A stretch of DNA of 6,364 bases from Desulfobacterales bacterium. GTDB lineage: Bacteria > Desulfobacterota > Desulfobacteria > Desulfobacterales > C00003106. Made by a program: the position numbers and the translations under genes. Below the pieces are notes generated by a model that ran no database searches, was not told where the DNA came from, and was given only the letters and a program-made list of their open reading frames with translations. Positions 1 to 5,115 of the stretch are shown piece by piece; within the stretch, counting starts at the first letter, position 1; every line of letters starts with the position of its first letter. The stretch spans positions 1 through 6,364 of the forward strand of contig DAOVGD010000034.1 of the NCBI GenBank assembly GCA_030672555.1. The letters run 5' to 3'.

Positions 1-142
1 AATGCCGTTGACTTAAGGGGCGTTCCTTTAAAGTCCCCCTTTGAAGGGGGATTAAGGGGGATGTTATTTCAATGGATTACACCCCCCTGCGCCCCCCTCA
101 AGGGGGGAATTTGAAGGATTTTCTCCTTAAGTCAACGGCATT
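1..142. repeat. MITE-like element with 18-bp terminal inverted repeats
   Basis: The first 18 bases (AATGCCGTTGACTTAAGG) are the exact reverse complement of 125-142. Inside are two short C-tract/G-tract hairpins: CCCCCT/AGGGGG at 35-40 and 45-50, and CCCCCCT/AGGGGGG at 92-98 and 101-107. No ORF of useful length lies inside. The layout fits a small non-autonomous transposable element or a dispersed intergenic repeat. The left end is the first base of the window, so the repeat could extend further and any target duplication cannot be judged. The right end is about 35 bases before the ribosome binding site of the acyl-CoA dehydrogenase, so the element lies in its upstream region. The G/C hairpins could also impede upstream transcription, but no T tract directly follows them. 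Confidence 0.65.
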
Positions 143-178
143 GACTGACCTGTAGTTGCTTTTTGTAACTTTATGAAG

Positions 179-183
179 AAGGA
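179..183 (+). promoter_or_regulatory. Ribosome binding site of the acyl-CoA dehydrogenase
   Basis: AAGGA lies 8 bases before the ATG at 192. The other in-frame ATG, at 183, overlaps this motif and would have no spacing, so the site decides in favour of 192. Confidence 0.6.
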
Positions 184-191
184 TGAGACGT

Positions 192-1352
192 ATGGATTAT
201 TTTTTGACCGAAGAGCAGGAGATGATCAGAGATCTCGCCCGTCAGATTGCCCAGGAACGAATACTCCCTGTACGGGCGAAGCTGGACGAGGAAGAGACAT
301 TCCCTTGGGACATTATGGAAGCTCTGGCCCAGGCAGATCTTTTTGGCTTGATTGTTCCTGAAGAGTATGGCGGTTTGGGTGGAGGCACGCTTGAAAGTGT
401 TATTGCCATCGAAGAACTTTCCCGGGTTTGCGCCGGTATAACAACAACCTATTGTGCAAGTGGTCTCGGGACCTATCCGATTCTTCTTTCAGGAAGTGAG
501 GAACAAAAGAAAAGATATCTTCCTGACATTGCCAGCGGTAAACACCTGGCTGCCTTTGCAGTAACCGAATCTAACGCGGGAAGTGATGCCAGCAAGGTGC
601 GTACCACCGCGGTAAGGGATGGTGATCACTATGTGCTCAATGGTACCAAGCAGTGGATCACCAACGGTGGCGAAGCCCATATCTATACTGTTATAGCAAT
701 GACTGACCACAGTAAAGGCGCTCGCGGGGCGAGTGCCTTTATTCTTGAAAAAGGAGATCCCGGATTTGAATTCGGAAAAAAAGAGAAAAAGATGGGGATA
801 CGGTCTTCTGCCACACGTGAATTGATTTTTAATGACTGCCGTATCCCTGCTGACCGATTGATCGCAAAAGAAGGGCAGGGATTTATTGTGACCATGAAGA
901 CCTTTGATCGGTCCCGTCCAGGTATCGGGGCTGCGGCTGTAGGCTTGGCTCAAGGGGCTATCGACATGGCCGTTGAATATGCCAGGGAGCGGGTTCAGTT
1001 CGGAAAACCGATTATCGCATTTCAGGCTATTCAACATATGCTCTCCGATATGGCAACTCAGACGGAGGCCGCCAGGGCGCTTGTATACGCGGTAGCAAGA
1101 TATATTGATAGCGGAGCAAACGATGTGTCAAAGGCGGCGGCAATGTCTAAATATTTTCCGTCTGATGTGGCTATGAAGGTTACCACCGATGCGGTACAGA
1201 TCCTGGGTGGATATGGATACATGAGGGATTACCCTGCGGAAAAGATGATGCGGGATGCCAAAATACTCCAGATTTTTGAGGGTACTAACCAGATTCAGCG
1301 CAACATTGTGGGACAAGCGCTGAATAAGGAGTACGGGAAGAAAAATAGGTAG
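192..1352 (+). CDS. Acyl-CoA dehydrogenase (SCAD/MCAD-type, FAD-dependent)
   Basis: This flavoenzyme forms the alpha-beta double bond of a fatty acyl-CoA, or runs in reverse, and exchanges electrons with an ETF in the cytoplasm. From the ATG at 192 it has 386 residues, the usual family length, beginning MDYFLTEEQ as is common in the family; ATG 183 would add only three residues. Visible blocks: the flavin-binding FAVTESNAGSD at 122-132, the RSRPGIGAAAVGLAQGA helix region from about 240, ERVQFGKPI at 266-274, GGYGYMRDYPAEKMMRD at 339-355, and FEGTNQIQR at 362-370. Glu363 in the last block sits where short- and medium-chain dehydrogenases carry the catalytic base; isovaleryl-type enzymes place it elsewhere. 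etfB begins 3 bases after the stop, so the electron acceptor is co-transcribed. Acyl chain preference cannot be read from sequence; an aromatic or branched substrate is possible. No convincing promoter is seen between the upstream repeat and the start. Confidence 0.95.
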   Translation: MDYFLTEEQEMIRDLARQIAQERILPVRAKLDEEETFPWDIMEALAQADLFGLIVPEEYGGLGGGTLESVIAIEELSRVCAGITTTYCASGLGTYPILLSGSEEQKKRYLPDIASGKHLAAFAVTESNAGSDASKVRTTAVRDGDHYVLNGTKQWITNGGEAHIYTVIAMTDHSKGARGASAFILEKGDPGFEFGKKEKKMGIRSSATRELIFNDCRIPADRLIAKEGQGFIVTMKTFDRSRPGIGAAAVGLAQGAIDMAVEYARERVQFGKPIIAFQAIQHMLSDMATQTEAARALVYAVARYIDSGANDVSKAAAMSKYFPSDVAMKVTTDAVQILGGYGYMRDYPAEKMMRDAKILQIFEGTNQIQRNIVGQALNKEYGKKNR

Positions 1353-1355
1353 GCC

Positions 1356-2141
1356 ATGAACATATTAGTCTTTATTAAACAAGTGCCGTATGCCAAGGAG
1401 GTTCGTTTAGACCCCAAAACCCATACCTTGATACGGGACGGGGTTGAGTCGATCATTAACCCTTATGACATGTATGCAATTGAAGAAGGGCTTAGGTTGA
1501 AAGAGTTTCATGGAGGCAAAGTCACCGTTATGACTATGGGGCCGCCTCAGGCAGAAGAAGCCCTGAGGGATGCCCTTTCATATGGCGTTGATGACGCTGT
1601 CCTTTTAAGTGATCGCGCATTTGCGGGAGCGGATACATTGGCCACTTCTTATACATTGGCCCTGGGTGCAAAGAATCTGAGAGACTTTGACCTTATCCTT
1701 TGCGGCAAGCAGGCTGTGGATGGTGATACAGGCCAGGTTGGTCCGGGGATGGCAGTTCGTCTTGATATCCCCTATGTTACATATGTTCGCAAGATCAGAA
1801 GCGTTGATGATGGGACGATGCGTGTTGAGCGTATTATGGATGATGGTTATGAAGTTATAGATGTTCCACTTCCCGCACTTCTTACCGTGGTTAAAGAGAT
1901 CAATGAGCCTCGTGTCCCCTCTCTGAAAAACAAGATGCGGGCCAAGAAACAATCGATTGCCGTATGGGGCGCTGCCGATATCGGGGCAACTACCGCGAGA
2001 TTAGGGTTAGCCGGTTCTGCCACGCAGGTAACCGATGTTTTTAAGCCTGAACGAAAAAGCAACTTAGAATGGCTGGAAGGTTCAGTGGCTGAACAGGTGG
2101 ACGCCCTGGTCGATCGTTTGCAGAAACTTAAGGTCGGATAA
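1356..2141 (+). CDS. etfB: Electron transfer flavoprotein beta subunit (bifurcating-type)
   Basis: EtfB pairs with EtfA to carry electrons to or from acyl-CoA dehydrogenases. At 261 residues it has family-typical length and the standard MNILVFIKQVP start, preceded by AGG 6 bases upstream. The segment CGKQAVDGDTGQVGP at 116-130 is notable. The GDT-QVGP form is typical of ETFs that bind a second FAD in this subunit and perform electron bifurcation, where ordinary ETFs bind AMP and usually read differently here. EINEPRVPSLKNKMRAKK at 181-198 is the family signature and contains the recognition-loop region that contacts the dehydrogenase; Leu190 is the likely anchor by analogy with human ETF. It lies 3 bases after the dehydrogenase stop, so the two are almost surely in one operon. 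Its usual neighbour etfA is 226 bases away, beyond a terminator-like hairpin. Family assignment is firm; bifurcation is inferred. Confidence 0.95.
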   Translation: MNILVFIKQVPYAKEVRLDPKTHTLIRDGVESIINPYDMYAIEEGLRLKEFHGGKVTVMTMGPPQAEEALRDALSYGVDDAVLLSDRAFAGADTLATSYTLALGAKNLRDFDLILCGKQAVDGDTGQVGPGMAVRLDIPYVTYVRKIRSVDDGTMRVERIMDDGYEVIDVPLPALLTVVKEINEPRVPSLKNKMRAKKQSIAVWGAADIGATTARLGLAGSATQVTDVFKPERKSNLEWLEGSVAEQVDALVDRLQKLKVG

Positions 2142-2154
2142 GAAACAAAGGCAA

Positions 2155-2188
2155 AGGTCAGAAGACAGAGGTCAGAGGTCAGAAGACA
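2155..2188. repeat. AGGTCAGAAGACA direct repeats
   Basis: AGGTCAGAAGACA occurs at 2155-2167 and again at 2176-2188, with a partial copy (GAGGTCAG) at 2168-2175 between them. The purine-rich array starts 13 bases after the etfB stop and runs straight into the terminator-like hairpin. Such GGTCAGA arrays look like dispersed intergenic repeats rather than regulator sites. Confidence 0.6.
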
Positions 2189-2233
2189 AAAAATCGCGCC
2201 TCAAGATTTTTGAGAGGTTGTCGATTTTTTTTT
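2188..2233 (+). terminator. Terminator-like hairpin with T9 tract after etfB
   Basis: AAAAAATCG at 2188-2196 pairs with CGATTTTTT at 2222-2230, and an inner stem CTCAA/TTGAG (2200-2204 with 2210-2214) closes the loop. The strand ends in nine T residues (2225-2233). An A-run on the left and a T-run on the right make it plausibly bidirectional. The stem is AT-rich with an internal loop, so termination may be partial. It would end, or dampen, transcription from the dehydrogenase and etfB before etfA. Confidence 0.5.
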
Positions 2234-2282
2234 GTTGTTATTTTCGGCAAGAACTGGTAAGAAGAGTAAATGCGGGAAACGT

Positions 2283-2313
2283 TTGACTCTGGCAACTGAT
2301 TGTAATTTATACT
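2283..2313 (+). promoter_or_regulatory. Candidate sigma-70 promoter for etfA-fabG
   Basis: TTGACT at 2283-2288 (5 of 6 to the consensus -35) and TATACT at 2308-2313 (5 of 6 to the consensus -10) are separated by 19 bases, longer than the ideal 17. An 8-base palindrome AAACGTTT (2277-2284) overlaps the -35. The site follows the hairpin and would restart transcription for etfA and fabG, with the start point near 2320. The long spacer lowers confidence. Confidence 0.35.
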
Positions 2314-2320
2314 AATTTTT

Positions 2321-2371
2321 ATGATTGATATAGTCATCATAAGCAGTGGAGAAAAAGTAATTCCTTCATGA
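2321..2371 (+). CDS. Possible 16-codon leader ORF overlapping etfA by ATGA
   Basis: An ATG at 2321 opens a short frame reading MIDIVIISSGEKVIPS, whose TGA stop overlaps the etfA ATG in an ATGA arrangement, the classic geometry for translational coupling. The ATG coincides with the start point predicted from the promoter at 2283-2313, so it could be translated leaderless; no ribosome binding site precedes it. etfA itself has only a poorly spaced GGAG (16 bases away), which would make coupling useful. The frame is short enough to arise by chance, and I recognise no family. Confidence 0.2.
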   Translation: MIDIVIISSGEKVIPS

Positions 2372-3573
2372 TACTATTTGATCCGGAAAAATGCACAGGA
2401 TGCGGATCGTGTGTGGATATTTGTCCTACGGATGCGATCGAATTGATAAATGAAAAGGCGGTTATCAATGAGGATGAGTGTCAGTTGTGCGGTTCTTGTG
2501 AAGCAGCGTGTGAAACCGGAGCTATCACCATAGAACCGGAGGAGCCCGAAGAAAAGGGTGATAGCGATGTCGATCTTTCCCAATATAGAGGAGTGTGGAT
2601 CATTGCGGAGCAACGAAAGGGATGCATGGCTCCGGTTGTATATCAGTTAATGGGAAAAGGGCATGAGTTGGCCGATACTTTGGGTGTACCGCTTGCCGTG
2701 GTGGTTATCGGCTTTGACATGCGCGATCAGGTAGAATCACTTGCCGGATACGGAGCCGACACTGTTTATTATGTTAATCATCCCGATTGTGCCAACTTCA
2801 ATGATGGATTATATACTGATATTTTAGTTGATATAATCAATAAATACAAACCGGAAATTGTTTTGAGTGGTGCTACCGCCATAGGACGTTCACTGATTCC
2901 GGGGGTTGCTACCCGGCTCGAAACAGGACTTACCGCTGACTGCACCCAATTGGAAATAGATCCCGAAAAGAATTTGTTGTTGCAGACGCGTCCAGCCTAT
3001 GGCGGACATATCATGGCCACTATTGTATGTCCGAATCACAGACCCCAAATGGCGACCGTCCGGCCCAATGTAATGAAAAAGCCTCAAGTCAATCCAGATG
3101 CTCAGTCTGAGATCGTGGAAATCCCATTTGATCCAAGTGCCTATTCTATCCGGTCGAAGCTCGTAGAACATATTAGCGAGAGCGAAGGAGAAGAAGCTTT
3201 GCTGTCAGATGCGGATATTGTGGTAGCTGGGGGGCGGGCGTTAAAAAATAGTGAAAATTTTGAGCTGGTACGGACCCTTGCTGAACTTTTGGGCGGTGCA
3301 GTTGGCGCTTCCAGACCGCCGGTCGACTCGGAATGGATGCCGTATCGTCATCAGATAGGTCAGACAGGGAAGACAGTATGCCCGAAGCTGTATATAGCAT
3401 GCGGTATTTCAGGAGCGGTGCAGCACCTCGTTGGCATGGAATCTTCCGAGGTGATCGTGGCAATCAATAAAGATCGGTCTGCCCCCATCTTTGAGGTGGC
3501 AACGTATGGTATTGAAGGGGATATATTTGAGATACTTCCAGCTTTGATAAAACGTTTAAAAGAGTCGAGGTGA
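2368..3573 (+). CDS. etfA: Electron transfer flavoprotein alpha subunit with N-terminal 2[4Fe-4S] ferredoxin domain
   Basis: EtfA binds FAD in its C-terminal domain and partners EtfB. This copy has 401 residues, about 70 more than a plain EtfA, because a ferredoxin domain is fused in front. Two complete CxxCxxCxxxC motifs are present (Cys9, 12, 15, 19 and Cys38, 41, 44, 48), so two [4Fe-4S] clusters are expected. An acidic linker at about 56-70 leads to the alpha/beta domain from about 74. FAD-domain blocks follow: AGGRALKNSENF at 287-298, GASRPPVDSEWMP at 313-325, GQTGKTVCPKLYIACGISGA at 331-350, and AINKDRSAPIFEVATYG from 365. Similar fusions occur in LctC and CarE of Acetobacterium, where the clusters link the flavins to ferredoxin chemistry. 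The start suits a ferredoxin N-terminus, but the only Shine-Dalgarno-like motif (GGAG, 2348-2351) is 16 bases away. fabG follows after 4 bases, so the two are co-transcribed. Confidence 0.95.
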   Translation: MILFDPEKCTGCGSCVDICPTDAIELINEKAVINEDECQLCGSCEAACETGAITIEPEEPEEKGDSDVDLSQYRGVWIIAEQRKGCMAPVVYQLMGKGHELADTLGVPLAVVVIGFDMRDQVESLAGYGADTVYYVNHPDCANFNDGLYTDILVDIINKYKPEIVLSGATAIGRSLIPGVATRLETGLTADCTQLEIDPEKNLLLQTRPAYGGHIMATIVCPNHRPQMATVRPNVMKKPQVNPDAQSEIVEIPFDPSAYSIRSKLVEHISESEGEEALLSDADIVVAGGRALKNSENFELVRTLAELLGGAVGASRPPVDSEWMPYRHQIGQTGKTVCPKLYIACGISGAVQHLVGMESSEVIVAINKDRSAPIFEVATYGIEGDIFEILPALIKRLKESR

Positions 3574-3577
3574 AACT

Positions 3578-4327
3578 GTGGAAGACGAAAAAAAACGGAT
3601 TGTGGTAGTTACCGGTGGTTCAAAAGGGATTGGTCGTTGTATCGAGCTTCGATTTGCCAGACCGGATACAAAGATAATCTTCAACCATTATGACCCGGAT
3701 GATGAAGCTGCCAACGAAACTATAAAGCTCGTTGAAAAGGAAGGCGGGACTGCTGTTGGGTACAAGGTGAATGTGGCTTCCCCATCCGAGGTGAGTGATT
3801 TTTTCAAAAAGATTATGGATGAAGAGGGAAGGATCGACGTCTTAGTAAACAACGCGGGGATTACTATGGACGCCATCCTCGTTCGTATGACAGAAGCAGC
3901 CTGGGATCGTGTAATTGATATAAATCTTAAAGGGGCTTTTCTCTGCACACAGGCTGCGGCCAAGGTAATGATGAAGCAGCGATCCGGCTGTATCATTAAC
4001 ATTGCATCGGTGGTTGGTGCGATGGGAAACGCAGGTCAGGCGAATTACGTTGCATCCAAAGCAGGGCTGATAGGGTTGACAAAAACCGCAGCAAAGGAAC
4101 TCGCTTCACGAGGTGTTCGAGTAAATGCCATTGCGCCAGGTTTTATAGATACTGAAATGACAGCAAAACTCTCAGAAAAAGTAAAAGAGGCTATGGTAGC
4201 ACAGATACCGTTCAAGAAAATGGGACAACCAGAAGACGTTGCCGGAGCAGCGGCCTTTTTGGCTTCAGAGGATGCGTCCTATATCACTGGTCAGGTGATA
4301 CACGTAAACGGTGGTATGTATATGTAA
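3578..4327 (+). CDS. fabG: 3-oxoacyl-ACP reductase FabG
   Basis: This short-chain dehydrogenase reduces 3-oxoacyl-ACP to 3-hydroxyacyl-ACP in type II fatty acid synthesis. It has 249 residues (E. coli FabG 244). The nucleotide-binding TGGSKGIG is at 12-19, NNAG at 91-94, and the catalytic tetrad is Asn116, Ser144, Tyr157 and Lys161. Arg135 and Arg178 align with the E. coli ACP-docking arginines 129 and 172, and the C-terminus HVNGGMYM is FabG-like. These favour FabG over an acetoacetyl-CoA reductase, though a role with CoA substrates next to an acyl-CoA dehydrogenase cannot be excluded. The stretch after the second strand (FNHYDPDDE, 35-43) is more acidic than in E. coli, so NADPH preference is not assured. 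The start is GTG at 3578, preceded by GAGGTGA with suitable spacing; it lies 4 bases after the etfA stop, with translational coupling likely. Confidence 0.93.
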   Translation: MEDEKKRIVVVTGGSKGIGRCIELRFARPDTKIIFNHYDPDDEAANETIKLVEKEGGTAVGYKVNVASPSEVSDFFKKIMDEEGRIDVLVNNAGITMDAILVRMTEAAWDRVIDINLKGAFLCTQAAAKVMMKQRSGCIINIASVVGAMGNAGQANYVASKAGLIGLTKTAAKELASRGVRVNAIAPGFIDTEMTAKLSEKVKEAMVAQIPFKKMGQPEDVAGAAAFLASEDASYITGQVIHVNGGMYM

Positions 4328-4339
4328 ACATTCACAAAG

Positions 4340-4446
4340 AGTTTAAAGTGCCTAAAGTTAAGGTATTCTGTCAATCTAAAATTAATTGCGCCGAAGGCGC
4401 ACTCCTCAACTTTAGGCACTTTAAACTTTAGGCACTTTTTAGTGCC
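4340..4446. repeat. 20-bp inverted repeat with a tandem 16-bp repeat on its right arm
   Basis: Positions 4340-4359 are the exact reverse complement of 4408-4427. The right arm belongs to a 16-base tandem repeat: AACTTTAGGCACTTTA at 4408-4423 and AACTTTAGGCACTTTT at 4424-4439. The left arm can therefore pair with either copy. The loop holds a tight TGCGCC-GAA-GGCGCA hairpin (4387-4401), and GGCACT/AGTGCC (4431-4436 with 4441-4446) forms a further small stem. There is no ORF. It could be a dispersed intergenic repeat, a folded RNA spacer or a weak attenuator; no strong T tract follows. Confidence 0.65.
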
Positions 4447-4465
4447 CTTTACGATCTTGGTGTCT

Positions 4466-4494
4466 TTGTGGCAAGGCGCCTGAGTAGTTATTAA
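4466..4494 (+). promoter_or_regulatory. Candidate sigma-70 promoter for acpP
   Basis: TTGTGG at 4466-4471 and TATTAA at 4489-4494 are spaced by 17 bases and end about 20 bases before the acpP ribosome binding site. Each box matches the consensus only in part. A separate acpP promoter would fit the high demand for ACP. Confidence 0.3.
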
Positions 4495-4512
4495 TAGTCT
4501 AGTTGTGAACTT

Positions 4513-4520
4513 AAGGAGGA
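4513..4520 (+). promoter_or_regulatory. Strong ribosome binding site of acpP
   Basis: AAGGAGGA lies 6 bases before the ATG at 4527 and is the best Shine-Dalgarno match in the window. It supports 4527 over the in-frame ATG two codons later and fits a highly translated protein. Confidence 0.75.
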
Positions 4521-4526
4521 TGGAGC

Positions 4527-4754
4527 ATGTCGATGGAAGAAAAGATGAAAAAAATTATTGCGGAACAGTTAAGCGTTTCAGAAGATGAGGTTGTCCCCGG
4601 AGCATCTTTTGTGGATGATTTGGGCGCGGATTCCCTCGATTTGGTGGAATTAATAATGGCTATGGAAGAGGCTTTTGATATAGAGATTCCTGATGAGAAT
4701 GCCGAGAAACTAAAAACTGTTCAGGATGCGATTGATTACGTTAATACAAAGTAA
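4527..4754 (+). CDS. acpP: Acyl carrier protein
   Basis: This small cytoplasmic carrier holds growing acyl chains on a 4'-phosphopantetheine arm. It has 75 residues, close to the usual 75-80, and is strongly acidic. The attachment motif GADSLD is at 33-38, with Ser36 the expected modified residue, preceded by FVDDL. Helix II (DLVELIMAMEEAFDIEIPDE) has the acidic face that docks partner enzymes such as FabG and FabF. It lies between fabG and fabF, the classic order, so it is most likely the primary fatty-acid ACP rather than a polyketide carrier. Unusually for this trio it is isolated by repeat-filled gaps: 199 bases from fabG and 361 from fabF. A MITE-like hairpin element starts 3 bases after the stop and may act as its transcription end. 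Confidence 0.96.
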   Translation: MSMEEKMKKIIAEQLSVSEDEVVPGASFVDDLGADSLDLVELIMAMEEAFDIEIPDENAEKLKTVQDAIDYVNTK

Positions 4755-4757
4755 TAA

Positions 4758-4924
4758 CTAGGAGGCTGTCCGAGAATTCTGATCCTACTGCAAAAGAGTG
4801 AGAAACGGCCCAAATTCCCGCAAGTTTTCGTCAAATAGGCCTGCTATTCTCCTGAAATTTGCGAAAATTTTGTCTCGTTCTCACTCTTTTTCGTTACGGA
4901 CATAATTCTCGGACAGCCTCCTAG
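4758..4924. mobile_element. MITE-like element with 21-bp perfect terminal inverted repeats
   Basis: Positions 4758-4778 are the exact reverse complement of 4904-4924, each end carrying GGAGGCTGTCCGAGAATT or its complement. Both ends begin with the palindrome CTAG (4758-4761 and 4921-4924), which may be a target duplication; in that case the mobile unit is about 4762-4920. A second inverted pair, AAAAGAGTGAGAA (4792-4804) with TTCTCACTCTTTT (4878-4890), and a central AATAG/CTATT stem (4834-4838 with 4844-4848) let the whole unit fold into one long hairpin. There is no ORF, so it is non-autonomous and would need a transposase encoded elsewhere. The CTAG ends recall the YTAR targets of some IS5-family elements, an inference only. 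Confidence 0.7.
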
Positions 4925-4926
4925 TG

Positions 4927-4950
4927 CCTGAACGAAAAGCTACGTTCAGG
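4927..4950. repeat. Short hairpin after the MITE-like element
   Basis: CCTGAACG (4927-4934) and CGTTCAGG (4943-4950) form a perfect 8-bp stem with an 8-base loop, starting 2 bases after the MITE-like element. No T tract follows, so it is not a typical terminator. It could be the remnant of another repeat or an operator-like dyad. Confidence 0.45.
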
Positions 4951-4973
4951 TGAAATTCGAATACCGAAATTTA

Positions 4974-5031
4974 GTCGAGTAGTCAAGTTGTCGAATTGTC
5001 GAGTAGGGTAAAGTCAACCACTTGACCACTC
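4974..5031. repeat. GTCGAGTAG direct repeats and imperfect inverted repeat
   Basis: GTCGAGTAG occurs at 4974-4982 and 4998-5006, and TTGTCGA at 4988-4994 and 4996-5002. In addition 4977-4993 matches the reverse complement of 5015-5031 at 14 of 17 positions. The stretch is low-complexity repeat DNA in the acpP-fabF gap. Together with the MITE-like element and the small hairpin it accounts for most of the 361 bases between the genes; the remaining 5044-5101 is AT-rich leader. Confidence 0.5.
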
Positions 5032-5037
5032 AACGAT

Positions 5038-5066
5038 TTGACCATTTAACCAATAATGACTATGTA
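5038..5066 (+). promoter_or_regulatory. Weak candidate promoter for fabF
   Basis: TTGACC at 5038-5043 is followed after 17 bases by TATGTA (5061-5066). The -10 matches only in its first three bases. fabF needs either a promoter here or read-through across the MITE-like hairpin, but this site is marginal. Confidence 0.2.
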
Positions 5067-5101
5067 AGTATTTTGTAAAGATTTTTTAAAGAAAACAACA
5101 T

Positions 5102-5110
5102 AAGGGAGGT
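5102..5110 (+). promoter_or_regulatory. Ribosome binding site that fixes the fabF TTG start
   Basis: AAGGGAGGT ends 5 bases before the TTG at 5116. No ATG or GTG stands at the protein start expected from the family, so this site decides the TTG call. Confidence 0.75.
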
Positions 5111-5115
5111 ATTCC

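Noticed and set aside
61..114. 17-codon frame inside the upstream repeat
   Set aside because: It consists mostly of the C/G tract hairpins, has no ribosome binding site and runs through repeat structure.
141..171. TTGACT at 141-146 and TAACTT at 166-171 as a dehydrogenase promoter
   Set aside because: The spacer is 19 bases, the -10 is poor, and the start point would fall inside the ribosome binding site.
183..191. ATG at 183 as the dehydrogenase start
   Set aside because: It overlaps the AAGGA motif with no spacing, and MDYFLTEEQ from 192 matches the usual family N-terminus.
489..1037. Long reverse-strand open frame inside the dehydrogenase gene
   Set aside because: It lies wholly within a clear, conserved gene on the other strand and its translation resembles no protein family.
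2321..2340. ATGAT-N10-ATCAT as an operator for a fatty acid regulator
   Set aside because: Only five bases per arm match and the centre does not; it fits no regulator motif I can name with confidence.
4387..4401. GC-rich TGCGCC/GGCGCA hairpin as a fabG terminator
   Set aside because: No T tract follows it; it sits in the loop of the larger inverted repeat.
2046..4939. CCTGAACGAAAA shared by the end of etfB (2046-2057) and the small hairpin at 4927-4938
   Set aside because: A 12-base match is expected about once by chance in a window of this size, and the etfB copy is ordinary coding sequence.
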